DNA of 64,000 nt from a virus, in the IMG/VR virus record IMGVR_UViG_3300031972_001405, positions 23,425 to 87,424 of that record. One strand, written 5' to 3'. This document shows, piece by piece, positions 1 to 7,365 of this stretch. Position 1 is the stretch's first letter. The number at the start of each line of letters is the position of its first letter. Position numbers and translations under genes: made by a program. The notes below the pieces were generated by a model. The model was not told where the DNA came from, searched no databases, and saw only the letters and a list, made by a program, of their open reading frames with translations.

Positions 1-273
1 TGCCTTGTGGACAGTAATATTCATCACAGATTTAGTACCACCCTTGGATCTAACGTGATCAAAGTCTTCAAACAATTCTGGACTAATGACAACGGTGAAG
101 TTGCATTCATCCAAGCGGCCGCGCTTACTATACTTGTAACGCCAGGATTTAAATTTATTACGAAAAGTGGTGTAGATATCTCCACACCTATTCACATAAT
201 AACCAGGAATAGTAATACTATATCGAGTGAGAGCTCTCCACTCTGAATTGGATTCAATGCTAGTAATGATCAT
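1..273 (-). CDS. HNH endonuclease, N-terminal part (runs off window)
   Basis: The first 91 codons are open from an ATG at 273 to the window edge, so the C-terminus is missing. The residues contain a start typical of phage HNH endonucleases: PGYYVNRCGDIYTT (about 23-36), then a basic stretch, and MNITVHKA at the edge, where these proteins have the His-Lys/Arg-Ala lead-in to the HNH fold. The catalytic HNH itself lies outside the window and is not seen. The family comprises free-standing mobile nucleases that are common in cyanomyoviruses. It lies 21 nt downstream of the VWA/peptidase gene on the same strand. Family assignment is from pattern recall. Confidence 0.65.
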   Translation of the reverse strand, partial: MIITSIESNSEWRALTRYSITIPGYYVNRCGDIYTTFRNKFKSWRYKYSKRGRLDECNFTVVISPELFEDFDHVRSKGGTKSVMNITVHKA

Positions 274-294
274 AATTTTTTAGATTAAAGTAGA

Positions 295-2463
295 TTATGC
301 AATTTGATCTACGAAGTCGTTAAGAATTTTACGATTCATAGAACTTGCTTTAAGTGATTTTTTGAATGCACTGCGAATCTGAGATTTGCTAGCAGCATCA
401 GGAACAACGAACTCACTGTCATCGTTCAGTTTATTGGAAGCAAGAATGAATAGTCTGGAGAAACCCAAGGCAGTCAGGGAAAGACTACGTTCTTTCTTCC
501 AAGTTCTTCTCATCTTTTCATCTTCAGACCCCCGAAGATCAAAGCTATTAAGCATTCGAGAGACATCAGAGTTAGTAACAATCCGAACACCAATGAAGTT
601 AACTGAGGGATTTTCGTCTGCGATACACCGTAGAAATCCTTGTGTCTGAGTCCACCAGTTACCAACATCGTAGGAACCACCAGTCTTACGATTACGAAGG
701 ATCGTACCGTAGCGACAAGCGTTCATACCAATTCTATCACCAATTTGCACAGTTCGCACAGATCCTTGTGCTTCTCCATCAGTCAGAATAACACACTGCA
801 CCTTTTGAACGCCAGTTTTTGATTTGAATTGAGGAATAATCTTCCTGAGACAAGCGATTGCCTCGTTGAGAGGAGTGCCAGATAGTGAGAAGGCATTACA
901 AATATTATAGTGCCATCTGTAACCGCGACGACCTTGACCATCTTGATGCCATGCCAAGCGATAAAGATTTTCACAATCCCTTTCAAAGTCCTTTGACTTT
1001 GCAGTGCTACTCAAGACATTCAACAAATGGAATTCTCTAGGAATAGCAATCTTATTCTCTTCATCTTCATGATGAAACCTAAGGTGTGAATTTAATTCAT
1101 TCTCACGAATTTCCTCAGGAACATATCGGAGATGAAAATCATTGGTGAAAGCATACACATCAAAAGGAATGTTGACTTTCTTACAGAATCGAACCAGATT
1201 CAAGAGTTGTTTGGTCGTATCTACAAGTTTATCGCTCATAGAACCAGACCAATCAAGAAGAAAGATTAGACCATGATTTTTACCGTCAGGAACAGTGGTA
1301 ATTTTCTTGAATAGATCTTCATTGTACTTATATGTGTGAAGCTTAGAGCAATCTAAGACACCAGTGCGAGCAATAGTAGACCGCGAATAAGCATCAGCAG
1401 ACTTACGACACTCAAACTCTTTAACCATGTAACTCACTTCTTTAGAAGAAGACTTCTTATGAGCATTATACTCAGAAGTTACAGTAGTGAAATCAAATTC
1501 ACAATTCTCGGGAGGATTACTCCACCAGAATTCATTGATTTTGCGAATATAGTCATTACCTATCATGATGGTGTCAAGATCCATGTCAGGAAACTCAACA
1601 TACACTGGGTCTCTACCATCTCTTGCAACATTAAGATCCTGAACAGATTCGCTTAGGTTAGTTTCAGTCTTAACTTCTAGGGGATTTACAGGATTGTAAT
1701 GACTACCACCCCCAGAAGGCATAGTAGTAGAAACGGAATCTTCAGAAACAACATCAGAATCAGAGTCGTCAGTCTGAGAAGAATTACCAGGAGTGGAATC
1801 CATAGAGGACTCAGAAGAACCAGAGTCAGAGCTAGAAGAACTTTGTTGCGACGAACTTTGCGGAACGCTTTCTTCATTCTTTTGGAGATTTTTTTCAAGA
1901 GTTTGTTCATACTGTTGCTGACGTTGGCAATATTCATAAAGATTTTCAGAGACAATTAAGACATCAGCAAAAGTTTCGCATTCGGAAATTTGATTGATCA
2001 GATCCATCTCTTCCCCACTCTTAATGGGGATGTCAGAAAAATTGCCAATCTTGAAGTGCAGATTAGCACGATCAGCAAGATTCATGCTATCAAGATCTTC
2101 TTCATCAATACCAAAGAAATCCTGGTCACTCAGATCACTATACCCCCGATAGAAGGTTTTGGCAAGACCTGCATACTTTCTCTTCATCAGTTTCTCGATG
2201 CGAGCATCTTCAACTACATTGATGAATTGGAAAGGAATATTTCTTGGGGGATCTTCATTAGGAGTGAAGAGAGCATGTCCGACTTCATGTGCGACCAGAA
2301 GATCATACACGATGTTAGAAGCACGTTGCCACATCGGAAGGACCAACAATCGGTTATTAACATCGAAGGATGCTGTGTCAACATGCTTGTTTTCAACGAT
2401 GAGATTCTCAGTCGCTAGCAGTTTGGCGAGTTGACCTTTGACCTCATAGTTGACGATTGCCAT
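295..2463 (-). CDS. Zinc-metallopeptidase / VWA-domain protein (CobT-like)
   Basis: 722 aa. Near the N-terminus is HEVGH (residues 59-63) followed by ALFTP and then NVVEDARIE, a gluzincin-type layout in which the two His and a downstream Glu would bind zinc. A low-complexity Ser/Asp/Glu-rich linker covers roughly residues 200-260. The C-terminal half is a von Willebrand A domain: a MIDAS motif DWSGS near residue 403, SGTPLNEA and LTDGEAQG further on. The architecture resembles CobT, the VWA partner of the AAA+ ATPase CobS/MoxR; cyanophages commonly encode both. No cobS is inside this window, but it could lie just beyond the left edge. The substrate is unknown. A -10-like TATACT (plus 2488-2493) lies just upstream, with only a poor -35. 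Confidence 0.85.
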   Translation of the reverse strand: MAIVNYEVKGQLAKLLATENLIVENKHVDTASFDVNNRLLVLPMWQRASNIVYDLLVAHEVGHALFTPNEDPPRNIPFQFINVVEDARIEKLMKRKYAGLAKTFYRGYSDLSDQDFFGIDEEDLDSMNLADRANLHFKIGNFSDIPIKSGEEMDLINQISECETFADVLIVSENLYEYCQRQQQYEQTLEKNLQKNEESVPQSSSQQSSSSSDSGSSESSMDSTPGNSSQTDDSDSDVVSEDSVSTTMPSGGGSHYNPVNPLEVKTETNLSESVQDLNVARDGRDPVYVEFPDMDLDTIMIGNDYIRKINEFWWSNPPENCEFDFTTVTSEYNAHKKSSSKEVSYMVKEFECRKSADAYSRSTIARTGVLDCSKLHTYKYNEDLFKKITTVPDGKNHGLIFLLDWSGSMSDKLVDTTKQLLNLVRFCKKVNIPFDVYAFTNDFHLRYVPEEIRENELNSHLRFHHEDEENKIAIPREFHLLNVLSSTAKSKDFERDCENLYRLAWHQDGQGRRGYRWHYNICNAFSLSGTPLNEAIACLRKIIPQFKSKTGVQKVQCVILTDGEAQGSVRTVQIGDRIGMNACRYGTILRNRKTGGSYDVGNWWTQTQGFLRCIADENPSVNFIGVRIVTNSDVSRMLNSFDLRGSEDEKMRRTWKKERSLSLTALGFSRLFILASNKLNDDSEFVVPDAASKSQIRSAFKKSLKASSMNRKILNDFVDQIA

Positions 2464-2492
2464 TGCTGTGTCCGTTTCGATGTCCTTAGTAT

Positions 2493-2524
2493 AGGGCAGA
2501 GTGGGGCAGAGTCAGGGGCAGAGT
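2493..2524. repeat. Three direct copies of a 10-bp GGGGCAGAGT unit
   Basis: Copies at 2493-2502 (first base A), 2503-2512 and 2515-2524 (exact). They fill the 85-bp gap between the VWA/peptidase gene and the sugar dehydrogenase. They partly overlap the hairpin at 2520-2549. No function is evident. Confidence 0.7.
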
Positions 2525-2549
2525 GGACACTTTCAGAACTGTCCACTCT
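2520..2549 (-). terminator. 9-bp hairpin at the end of the sugar-dehydrogenase gene
   Basis: AGAGTGGAC (2520-2528) and GTCCACTCT (2541-2549) are perfect inverted repeats around a 12-nt loop, overlapping the stop codon of the dehydrogenase gene. There is no T run on the minus-strand side, so this is a weak terminator, processing or mRNA-stability hairpin rather than a classical intrinsic terminator. Confidence 0.35.
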
Positions 2550-3319
2550 CAGGAACGATGCTCGTCGTTCAAATCATTGATGAACCTGATCAAAGAACTG
2601 TCAGAGAACTGCATGAACTCGTAGTTGTCCTTATCTAAGCAGTGGCCTCCCCATCCAAACTTACCATCCCATCCAGGAACTTGAGTGTGTGATCTGCCGA
2701 TCCTAGGATCAGAACCAACTAATGCAGCAAACGCTTCATAGGATGATTCGCACCCAAGATTTTTATGGATTTTATACAGTTCATTAAAGTAACTGACCTT
2801 TAAACCTAGGAAGAAGTTCTCTGCATACTTTACTAGGGCGGCAGTTTTAATATCTGTGGTATAGATCTTACCAGCATTCAACTTGTCCAGTCTGGTCCAG
2901 AAGATATCAGCAATAACTTCACATGCAGTTTCGTCACCACCGATAATACAGAAAGTTTGATTCTGAAACTTCTCAATATTGTTATTAGAACTCAGATACT
3001 CTGGACTATGGACAATTTTGATGTTCTGATATGTATCCTCAGCCCATGAATAAAAGTTAGGTGTTGCAGTTGACTTACAACATACAGGGGTCTTCTGTCC
3101 AATGTATGTGTTTAGTTCATCCAAGACTGGTTTGATAATCTTAGTGTTATCTTCCTTGGGAGTATCGACGCAAACAAAGACGGCATTAAATTCTTGCCCA
3201 GTAAAATCTTTGATCTTATTACTATTAATCTTTGGATCAATAATAACTTTTTCTTCATCAGTGAAGATAGATGCCACGGCAGAACCAACGTAACCATGAC
3301 CGACAATCATTACTTTCAT
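2549..3319 (-). CDS. UDP-glucose/GDP-mannose dehydrogenase family protein, short form
   Basis: 256 aa. The N-terminus MKVMIVGHGYVGSA is the GxGYVGS Rossmann motif of UDP-glucose 6-dehydrogenases; FVCVDTPKED follows where the family has its VxTP loop. Near the C-terminus GWGGHCLDKD matches the GFGGxCFPKD active-site motif, keeping the catalytic Cys. The usual third (UDP-binding) domain is absent: the family is normally about 390-450 aa. The likely role is NAD-dependent oxidation of a nucleotide sugar, perhaps for polysaccharide change in the infected cell; activity without the third domain is uncertain. Its ATG overlaps the gp46 stop (ATGA). Confidence 0.85.
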   Translation of the reverse strand: MKVMIVGHGYVGSAVASIFTDEEKVIIDPKINSNKIKDFTGQEFNAVFVCVDTPKEDNTKIIKPVLDELNTYIGQKTPVCCKSTATPNFYSWAEDTYQNIKIVHSPEYLSSNNNIEKFQNQTFCIIGGDETACEVIADIFWTRLDKLNAGKIYTTDIKTAALVKYAENFFLGLKVSYFNELYKIHKNLGCESSYEAFAALVGSDPRIGRSHTQVPGWDGKFGWGGHCLDKDNYEFMQFSDSSLIRFINDLNDEHRS

Positions 3320-5028
3320 AATACCTTTTGACTAAAACCTTTGACTTTTTCAAATTTGATAGAGTTGGGAAATCTATCGTAGAGTTCTGTCTTGTGAGAG
3401 ATCACAAATATATTAGCATCTCTGATAACAAATCGAATGATCTTCAAGAACTCTTCGGTTCCCATTCCATCGAGAGAACTATCAAACACTTCATCCAGGA
3501 CAAGGAGGTTGGTGTTTGTAGAGTTCTTATATTTAGCAACCTCTCTCCAAGTGAACAAGAGAGCAAGGTCAATACGCATCTTTTCTCCTTCGCTGAAGGA
3601 TGCGTAAGAAAAATTTTCGTGGATAGGAGACTGAACAGTCTCACTAAACTCTTCATCCAGAGTGAAGTTTATATAAAACTCCATCATCTGAAGGTAGCGA
3701 TTAACTTGTTGATTGATTAGGGGGAGATACTTTTTGATGATCTTAGTTTTTACTCCCCCATCCTTAAGTAAGGAATATACAAACTCGTTGAGATAAATTT
3801 GTTCTTTATCAGTAGCAAGTTCGTTGTAGGATGTCTTCAGTTTTTCGTTGAAATCTCTTAACTTGTCATGCTCAGTATTTCGGTTTGCAATTTGCTCGGT
3901 AATTCTTTGAACTTCCGATTCCAGATCTCGGCATTGGCGTTGCAACCCAGAAATCCGAACATTGTTTTGAGAAATGCCATGTGTTAGTGAAGATGCCTCC
4001 TTAGTGAGCTCAGTAAAACGAATCTGTTTGGACTCCTCATCTTGTAGTTTGGTTTCAAGTTCTGAGAGACCTGTTTCTAGTTTAGTTACAGAAGTATTCA
4101 GATTCGTAATTCTATTTAATCTAAAACTTTCTTCGATATCCTGAGTGCATGTTGGGCAAACCGTATTTTTGTCAAAAAAGTTACATTCTTCTTGTGTTGC
4201 AGTTACTTTTGTTTTTAATTGTACACGAATATTATTCATTTTTTTAATCGTGCTCTGAGGGTTAGTTGTCTTCTCCATCTCAGATCGAACTTTATTCAAT
4301 TCATTACCAAGTGTTTCATTATCAACCAGATAAAGATCAACTTCAGTATTCAGTTTGGTAATCTTTTCTTTATTAGCATCTATATTGTCATTGCTACGAG
4401 TCTCCAACTCATCAATAAAATTTTTCTGCATCTGAATTTTTTCCAGAAGAGTTTCTTTCTTGAGATCAAGAGTTCTGACACGATCTTTATTTTCACGTAT
4501 TCTATCTCTAACAATATTATTCATAGCAGAGAAGATCTTAATGTCAAGAATATCTTCAATGACTTCACGTCTTTGAGATGAACCAAGTTGCATGAATGGA
4601 GTAAATCCAGCAGATCCAAGAATTACAATCTGAGTGAAGGACTTATAGTTTAACTTAAGAATTTGCTGCTCAAGTTTCTTTTGTTGGTCATTCGCATTTG
4701 ATGATTGATCTTGCATCTTACCATCAATCCAAATCTCAAACTTATTCGGTTTGATGCCACGGACAATTCTATACTCCTTTCCTTTGATATCAAACTCAAT
4801 TTCAACTACACAATCCTTTTCGTTTACAGAGTTAACTAGTTGTGGTTTATTGATCTTTCGATATGGTTTTCCAAACAACGAAAAAGTTAGAGCATCAAGA
4901 ACTGTTGACTTACCAGCACCATTAGATCCAATAATGATCGTACCGTGAGCTTCATTCAGTTTAATTTCAGTCCAGTGATTTCCAGTGCTGAGGAAGTTTT
5001 TCCATTTAACGTTTTTAAAAACGATCAT
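3316..5028 (-). CDS. gp46: gp46 recombination endonuclease subunit (Rad50/SbcC-like)
   Basis: 570 aa, close to T4 gp46 (560). The Walker A motif GSNGAGKST is at residues 34-42. Long coiled coils flank a zinc hook CPTC near residues 291-294. The ABC signature SEGEKMR is near 477 and Walker B VLDEVFDSS near 515. With gp47 it forms the ATP-driven nuclease complex that resects DNA ends for recombination-dependent replication and for host DNA breakdown. It sits in the order gp47-DUF3110-gp46, with 4-nt ATGA overlaps on both sides, so the three are almost certainly translated together. Confidence 0.95.
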   Translation of the reverse strand: MIVFKNVKWKNFLSTGNHWTEIKLNEAHGTIIIGSNGAGKSTVLDALTFSLFGKPYRKINKPQLVNSVNEKDCVVEIEFDIKGKEYRIVRGIKPNKFEIWIDGKMQDQSSNANDQQKKLEQQILKLNYKSFTQIVILGSAGFTPFMQLGSSQRREVIEDILDIKIFSAMNNIVRDRIRENKDRVRTLDLKKETLLEKIQMQKNFIDELETRSNDNIDANKEKITKLNTEVDLYLVDNETLGNELNKVRSEMEKTTNPQSTIKKMNNIRVQLKTKVTATQEECNFFDKNTVCPTCTQDIEESFRLNRITNLNTSVTKLETGLSELETKLQDEESKQIRFTELTKEASSLTHGISQNNVRISGLQRQCRDLESEVQRITEQIANRNTEHDKLRDFNEKLKTSYNELATDKEQIYLNEFVYSLLKDGGVKTKIIKKYLPLINQQVNRYLQMMEFYINFTLDEEFSETVQSPIHENFSYASFSEGEKMRIDLALLFTWREVAKYKNSTNTNLLVLDEVFDSSLDGMGTEEFLKIIRFVIRDANIFVISHKTELYDRFPNSIKFEKVKGFSQKVL

Positions 5029-5288
5029 AATTCAGGGGGCACGACAATATCGTTGGGGGTGATGATAACGTATTTTAAATTCTGATGATGACAAGTTTTC
5101 TTTGCTAGATCCTCATCAACTTCAGTAACCTTGACAAGATTATACTTCTCACTATCTTGCAACATCATAGCATATCTTTCAGCGTCGTCCTCTTTTTCAA
5201 AGAACATTATAACCTTCTCTCCCCATCGATTATGGACAGCAAAAGCTCCAGAGTCTTCATTTTGAGCAACGCTGACCATATACATCAT
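5025..5288 (-). CDS. DUF3110-like small protein
   Basis: 87 aa. It has the DUF3110 pattern known from cyanobacteria: a short N-terminal strand region, then KVIMFFEKEDDAERYAMML (strand plus helix) and an acidic segment ending near a proline-rich VVPPEL. The biochemical role of DUF3110 is unknown. It lies between gp47 and gp46 with ATGA overlaps at both ends, so it is made in step with the recombination nuclease; an accessory role is a guess from position only. The ATG at 5288 overlaps the gp47 stop; a second Met follows directly. Confidence 0.75.
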   Translation of the reverse strand: MMYMVSVAQNEDSGAFAVHNRWGEKVIMFFEKEDDAERYAMMLQDSEKYNLVKVTEVDEDLAKKTCHHQNLKYVIITPNDIVVPPEL

Positions 5289-6325
5289 TCTACTTCACAA
5301 GCCTCTTTATAGATCAAACTGACAAGATTCTTTACAGCAGATTTATCAACCTGAGTATCAGACTCCTCAATGTATCTAGAAAGGATCGCAAGTGTATCTT
5401 CAGATTCAAATGCTTCAAAGTCATCATTTTCAATGACGTTAAAGTTCTCCACAATTTTTAGCTCTGCAGGATTAGCAGAGAAAATTTTGTCAATAAACTT
5501 TTCAAATGCAATGTCATTAGTCTTTTTACGGACAACAACTTTTAAAATTTTTCCAGAGCATTCAGTTGCATCGAATAATTGATATGGGGTGTCTTCATAA
5601 TAGACCGTATGAAAAATATGAAATGGATTATTAACTGGAGTATGCTCTAGGGTTTCAGTGTCAAAGATGTGAAATCCCCTAACGTCTCCAGCATCATTCC
5701 AATACATTTCATATGGATTGCCGAGATAGTGAACATTGGCTTGATTACTACGGTGATGATAATGCCCAGTGAACACTTTATCATAGCGAGAAAAAACACT
5801 CCTGTCCATACCATGCTCCATCCAGATTCCATGGTTTGCTTTGAACCCTTGCAATTCTAGATGTCCAAAGGCAACTTTAGACTTTGACTTTGAAATCTTT
5901 TTCAGAACTTCTGTTTTGGTATCTTCAGTAATCCAGGCAATCAATGATATATCTAAACCACCAACCTTAACTTCTTTAAAATTAGATACAGGAATAATAT
6001 TGTCGTACTCTCTGAGTAGCAATTCAATGGCATTAACATCGTTCGTGTTTTTATAGTATGCGGTATGATTACCGACAACTGTATACACTTTGATTCCCAT
6101 CTTTCGGAGACGATCATAATAATTTTTCTTAGCCCATGATAAAGCAGAAAAGTCGATGCCTTTACGGCTATCGAAAGTATCGCCCATGTCGATGACACAA
6201 GTGATATTCTGTACTTCCAGAGTTGGGAAGAAAACTTCATTATAGAATTTTAGAAAATAGTCATGGAACAGTTTTGAATTTTTACGAGCACCGAAGTGTT
6301 GGTCTGTAATTACTGCTACCTTCAT
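5285..6325 (-). CDS. gp47: gp47 recombination endonuclease subunit (Mre11/SbcD-like)
   Basis: 346 aa, as T4 gp47 (339). It is a calcineurin-type metallophosphoesterase: motif I TDQHFG (D8, H10), motif II DMGDTFDSRK, motif III VVGNHT, then FGHLELQG and FTGHYHHR carrying the remaining metal-binding His residues. It is the nuclease partner of gp46. Its start overlaps the end of the gp55 gene (ATGA), linking recombination and late transcription in one message. Confidence 0.95.
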   Translation of the reverse strand: MKVAVITDQHFGARKNSKLFHDYFLKFYNEVFFPTLEVQNITCVIDMGDTFDSRKGIDFSALSWAKKNYYDRLRKMGIKVYTVVGNHTAYYKNTNDVNAIELLLREYDNIIPVSNFKEVKVGGLDISLIAWITEDTKTEVLKKISKSKSKVAFGHLELQGFKANHGIWMEHGMDRSVFSRYDKVFTGHYHHRSNQANVHYLGNPYEMYWNDAGDVRGFHIFDTETLEHTPVNNPFHIFHTVYYEDTPYQLFDATECSGKILKVVVRKKTNDIAFEKFIDKIFSANPAELKIVENFNVIENDDFEAFESEDTLAILSRYIEESDTQVDKSAVKNLVSLIYKEACEVE

Positions 6326-6819
6326 TGATTCTTCAACTTGTGATAAACGTTGTCTTTGATTGAATTATAACTGGAATAGTTATTTCCGCCAAGGGTGTTA
6401 TCATCTACAAACACTTCGTCATAACCAGACTTAGTGAGAATTTTATTTTTGATTTCTAATTGCTTCTTCTCTTTTTGAATGCGACGGAGGAAAGCGTAGT
6501 GAATAATCTGAGTGAAGTATGCAAAAGGATTGGTTGATTTTGCTGGATCAAAATTGTTGATGTACTGCACACAATTTTCAATACCATCACAAACCATGTC
6601 ATCCTTGAACATGTAGTTCACGAAGTTTGGTTTGAATGAAAGGTGAGTGGCAATCTTCAAGAAACATTCCCCAATGTAATTTGGGATTCTTGGTTTCTGT
6701 TCTCCCAGTTCTACTGCTGCTTTGACTTTCTTTTTGTAGATAACCAAAGCTTCGAGAAACTCCTTGTTATTTACATAGTGTTCGGACCTCTTTCTCCCTC
6801 TTGGCATAATCGCATTCAT
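6322..6819 (-). CDS. gp55: gp55 late sigma factor
   Basis: 165 aa, slightly shorter than T4 gp55 (185). The segment GIENCVQYINNFDPAKSTNPFAYFTQIIHYAFLRRIQKEKK is split over the core of sigma region 2, where RNA polymerase binding and -10 recognition occur. It should direct host RNA polymerase to the TATAAATA-type late promoters seen in this window. The C-terminus ends in VYHKLKNQ and shows no hydrophobic-acidic sliding-clamp motif like that of T4 gp55. Two starts are possible: ATG 6819 (used here) or ATG 6807 (MPRGRKR); neither has a clear Shine-Dalgarno. Both an early-type and a late-type promoter lie just upstream. Confidence 0.9.
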   Translation of the reverse strand: MNAIMPRGRKRSEHYVNNKEFLEALVIYKKKVKAAVELGEQKPRIPNYIGECFLKIATHLSFKPNFVNYMFKDDMVCDGIENCVQYINNFDPAKSTNPFAYFTQIIHYAFLRRIQKEKKQLEIKNKILTKSGYDEVFVDDNTLGGNNYSSYNSIKDNVYHKLKNQ

Positions 6820-6830
6820 TTTATGAAGTA

Positions 6831-6838
6831 TATTTATA
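6831..6838 (-). promoter_or_regulatory. gp55: Late promoter box TATAAATA upstream of gp55
   Basis: Exact match to the T4 late -10 consensus on the minus strand, ending 11 nt before the ATG at 6819. The expected transcript start is so close to 6819 that late transcripts might use the downstream ATG at 6807. This would give gp55 autoregulation. Confidence 0.5.
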
Positions 6839-6850
6839 TATTGTATTTAA

Positions 6851-6879
6851 ACTATAACAAAATCCACTGCATTTGTCAA
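6851..6879 (-). promoter_or_regulatory. Sigma-70-type promoter reading into gp55
   Basis: On the minus strand TTGACA (6879-6874), a 17-nt spacer and TATAGT (6856-6851). This is a near-consensus host-type early promoter and the likely source of the gp55-gp47-DUF3110-gp46 transcript before gp55 is present. Its -35 box is one arm of a palindrome shared with the divergent promoter. Confidence 0.75.
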
Positions 6880-6883
6880 GAGC

Positions 6884-6912
6884 TTGACAAGACTTTGAAA
6901 TACGTGTACAAT
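6884..6912 (+). promoter_or_regulatory. Divergent sigma-70-type promoter reading rightward (antisense)
   Basis: On the plus strand TTGACA (6884-6889), a 17-nt spacer and TACAAT (6907-6912). No gene lies in this direction; a transcript from about 6919 would be antisense to the gene at 6954-7364. The two -35 boxes form the palindrome TTGTCAAG-AG-CTTGACAA (6873-6890). Confidence 0.6.
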
Positions 6913-6953
6913 TACCTTTGTGGAGGTTCAAAAGGATCAGTAGCTTAGATACT

Positions 6954-7364
6954 TTAAGTCTCCTGTTCTAAACGAAAGATCTTTTCAAGTAATTGTTTAG
7001 CGTCATCTACAGTAGAGATATATCCCATTCCTCTATCAATATCATTTCTATCAGAAGGAAGTTTATCTAACTCCTGTTCCATAACAAATCGACAATGCAT
7101 AGTAATCATATCCATATTGTTATTTTCTGTCATCGTAAGAATATTCTTTATATCAATGATATAGAGAGTATCATCTGTGGTCTTTAACCATGGTTCAACT
7201 TTATATCCAATAGCCATACCATTGTGAGGTAGTTTTACTTCCTCAACAATTACTGGGTCAGACAACAACAAAAGAGTTCTGTCATCTTCATCAGAAGCAG
7301 AGACTTTAGCAAAGATCTCTTCTCCAGATAATAATTTTATTGTTGCATAGAAATCATCTTCCAT
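6954..7364 (-). CDS. Conserved hypothetical protein, possible Sm-like beta barrel
   Basis: 136 aa. Acidic. The first half, ATIKLLSGEEIFAKVS through VEEVKLPHNG, looks like a small strongly twisted beta barrel with the G-E-x-x-x-A/G-x-V pattern of Sm/LSm-type folds; the second half is mostly helical (DDAKQLLEKIFRLEQE at the end). I do not recognise a specific family. It is encoded between UvsW (1-nt gap) and gp55, after the gap holding divergent promoters. A role in RNA binding or transcription would be a guess from the fold impression. Confidence 0.7.
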   Translation of the reverse strand: MEDDFYATIKLLSGEEIFAKVSASDEDDRTLLLLSDPVIVEEVKLPHNGMAIGYKVEPWLKTTDDTLYIIDIKNILTMTENNNMDMITMHCRFVMEQELDKLPSDRNDIDRGMGYISTVDDAKQLLEKIFRLEQET

Positions 7365-7365
7365 A

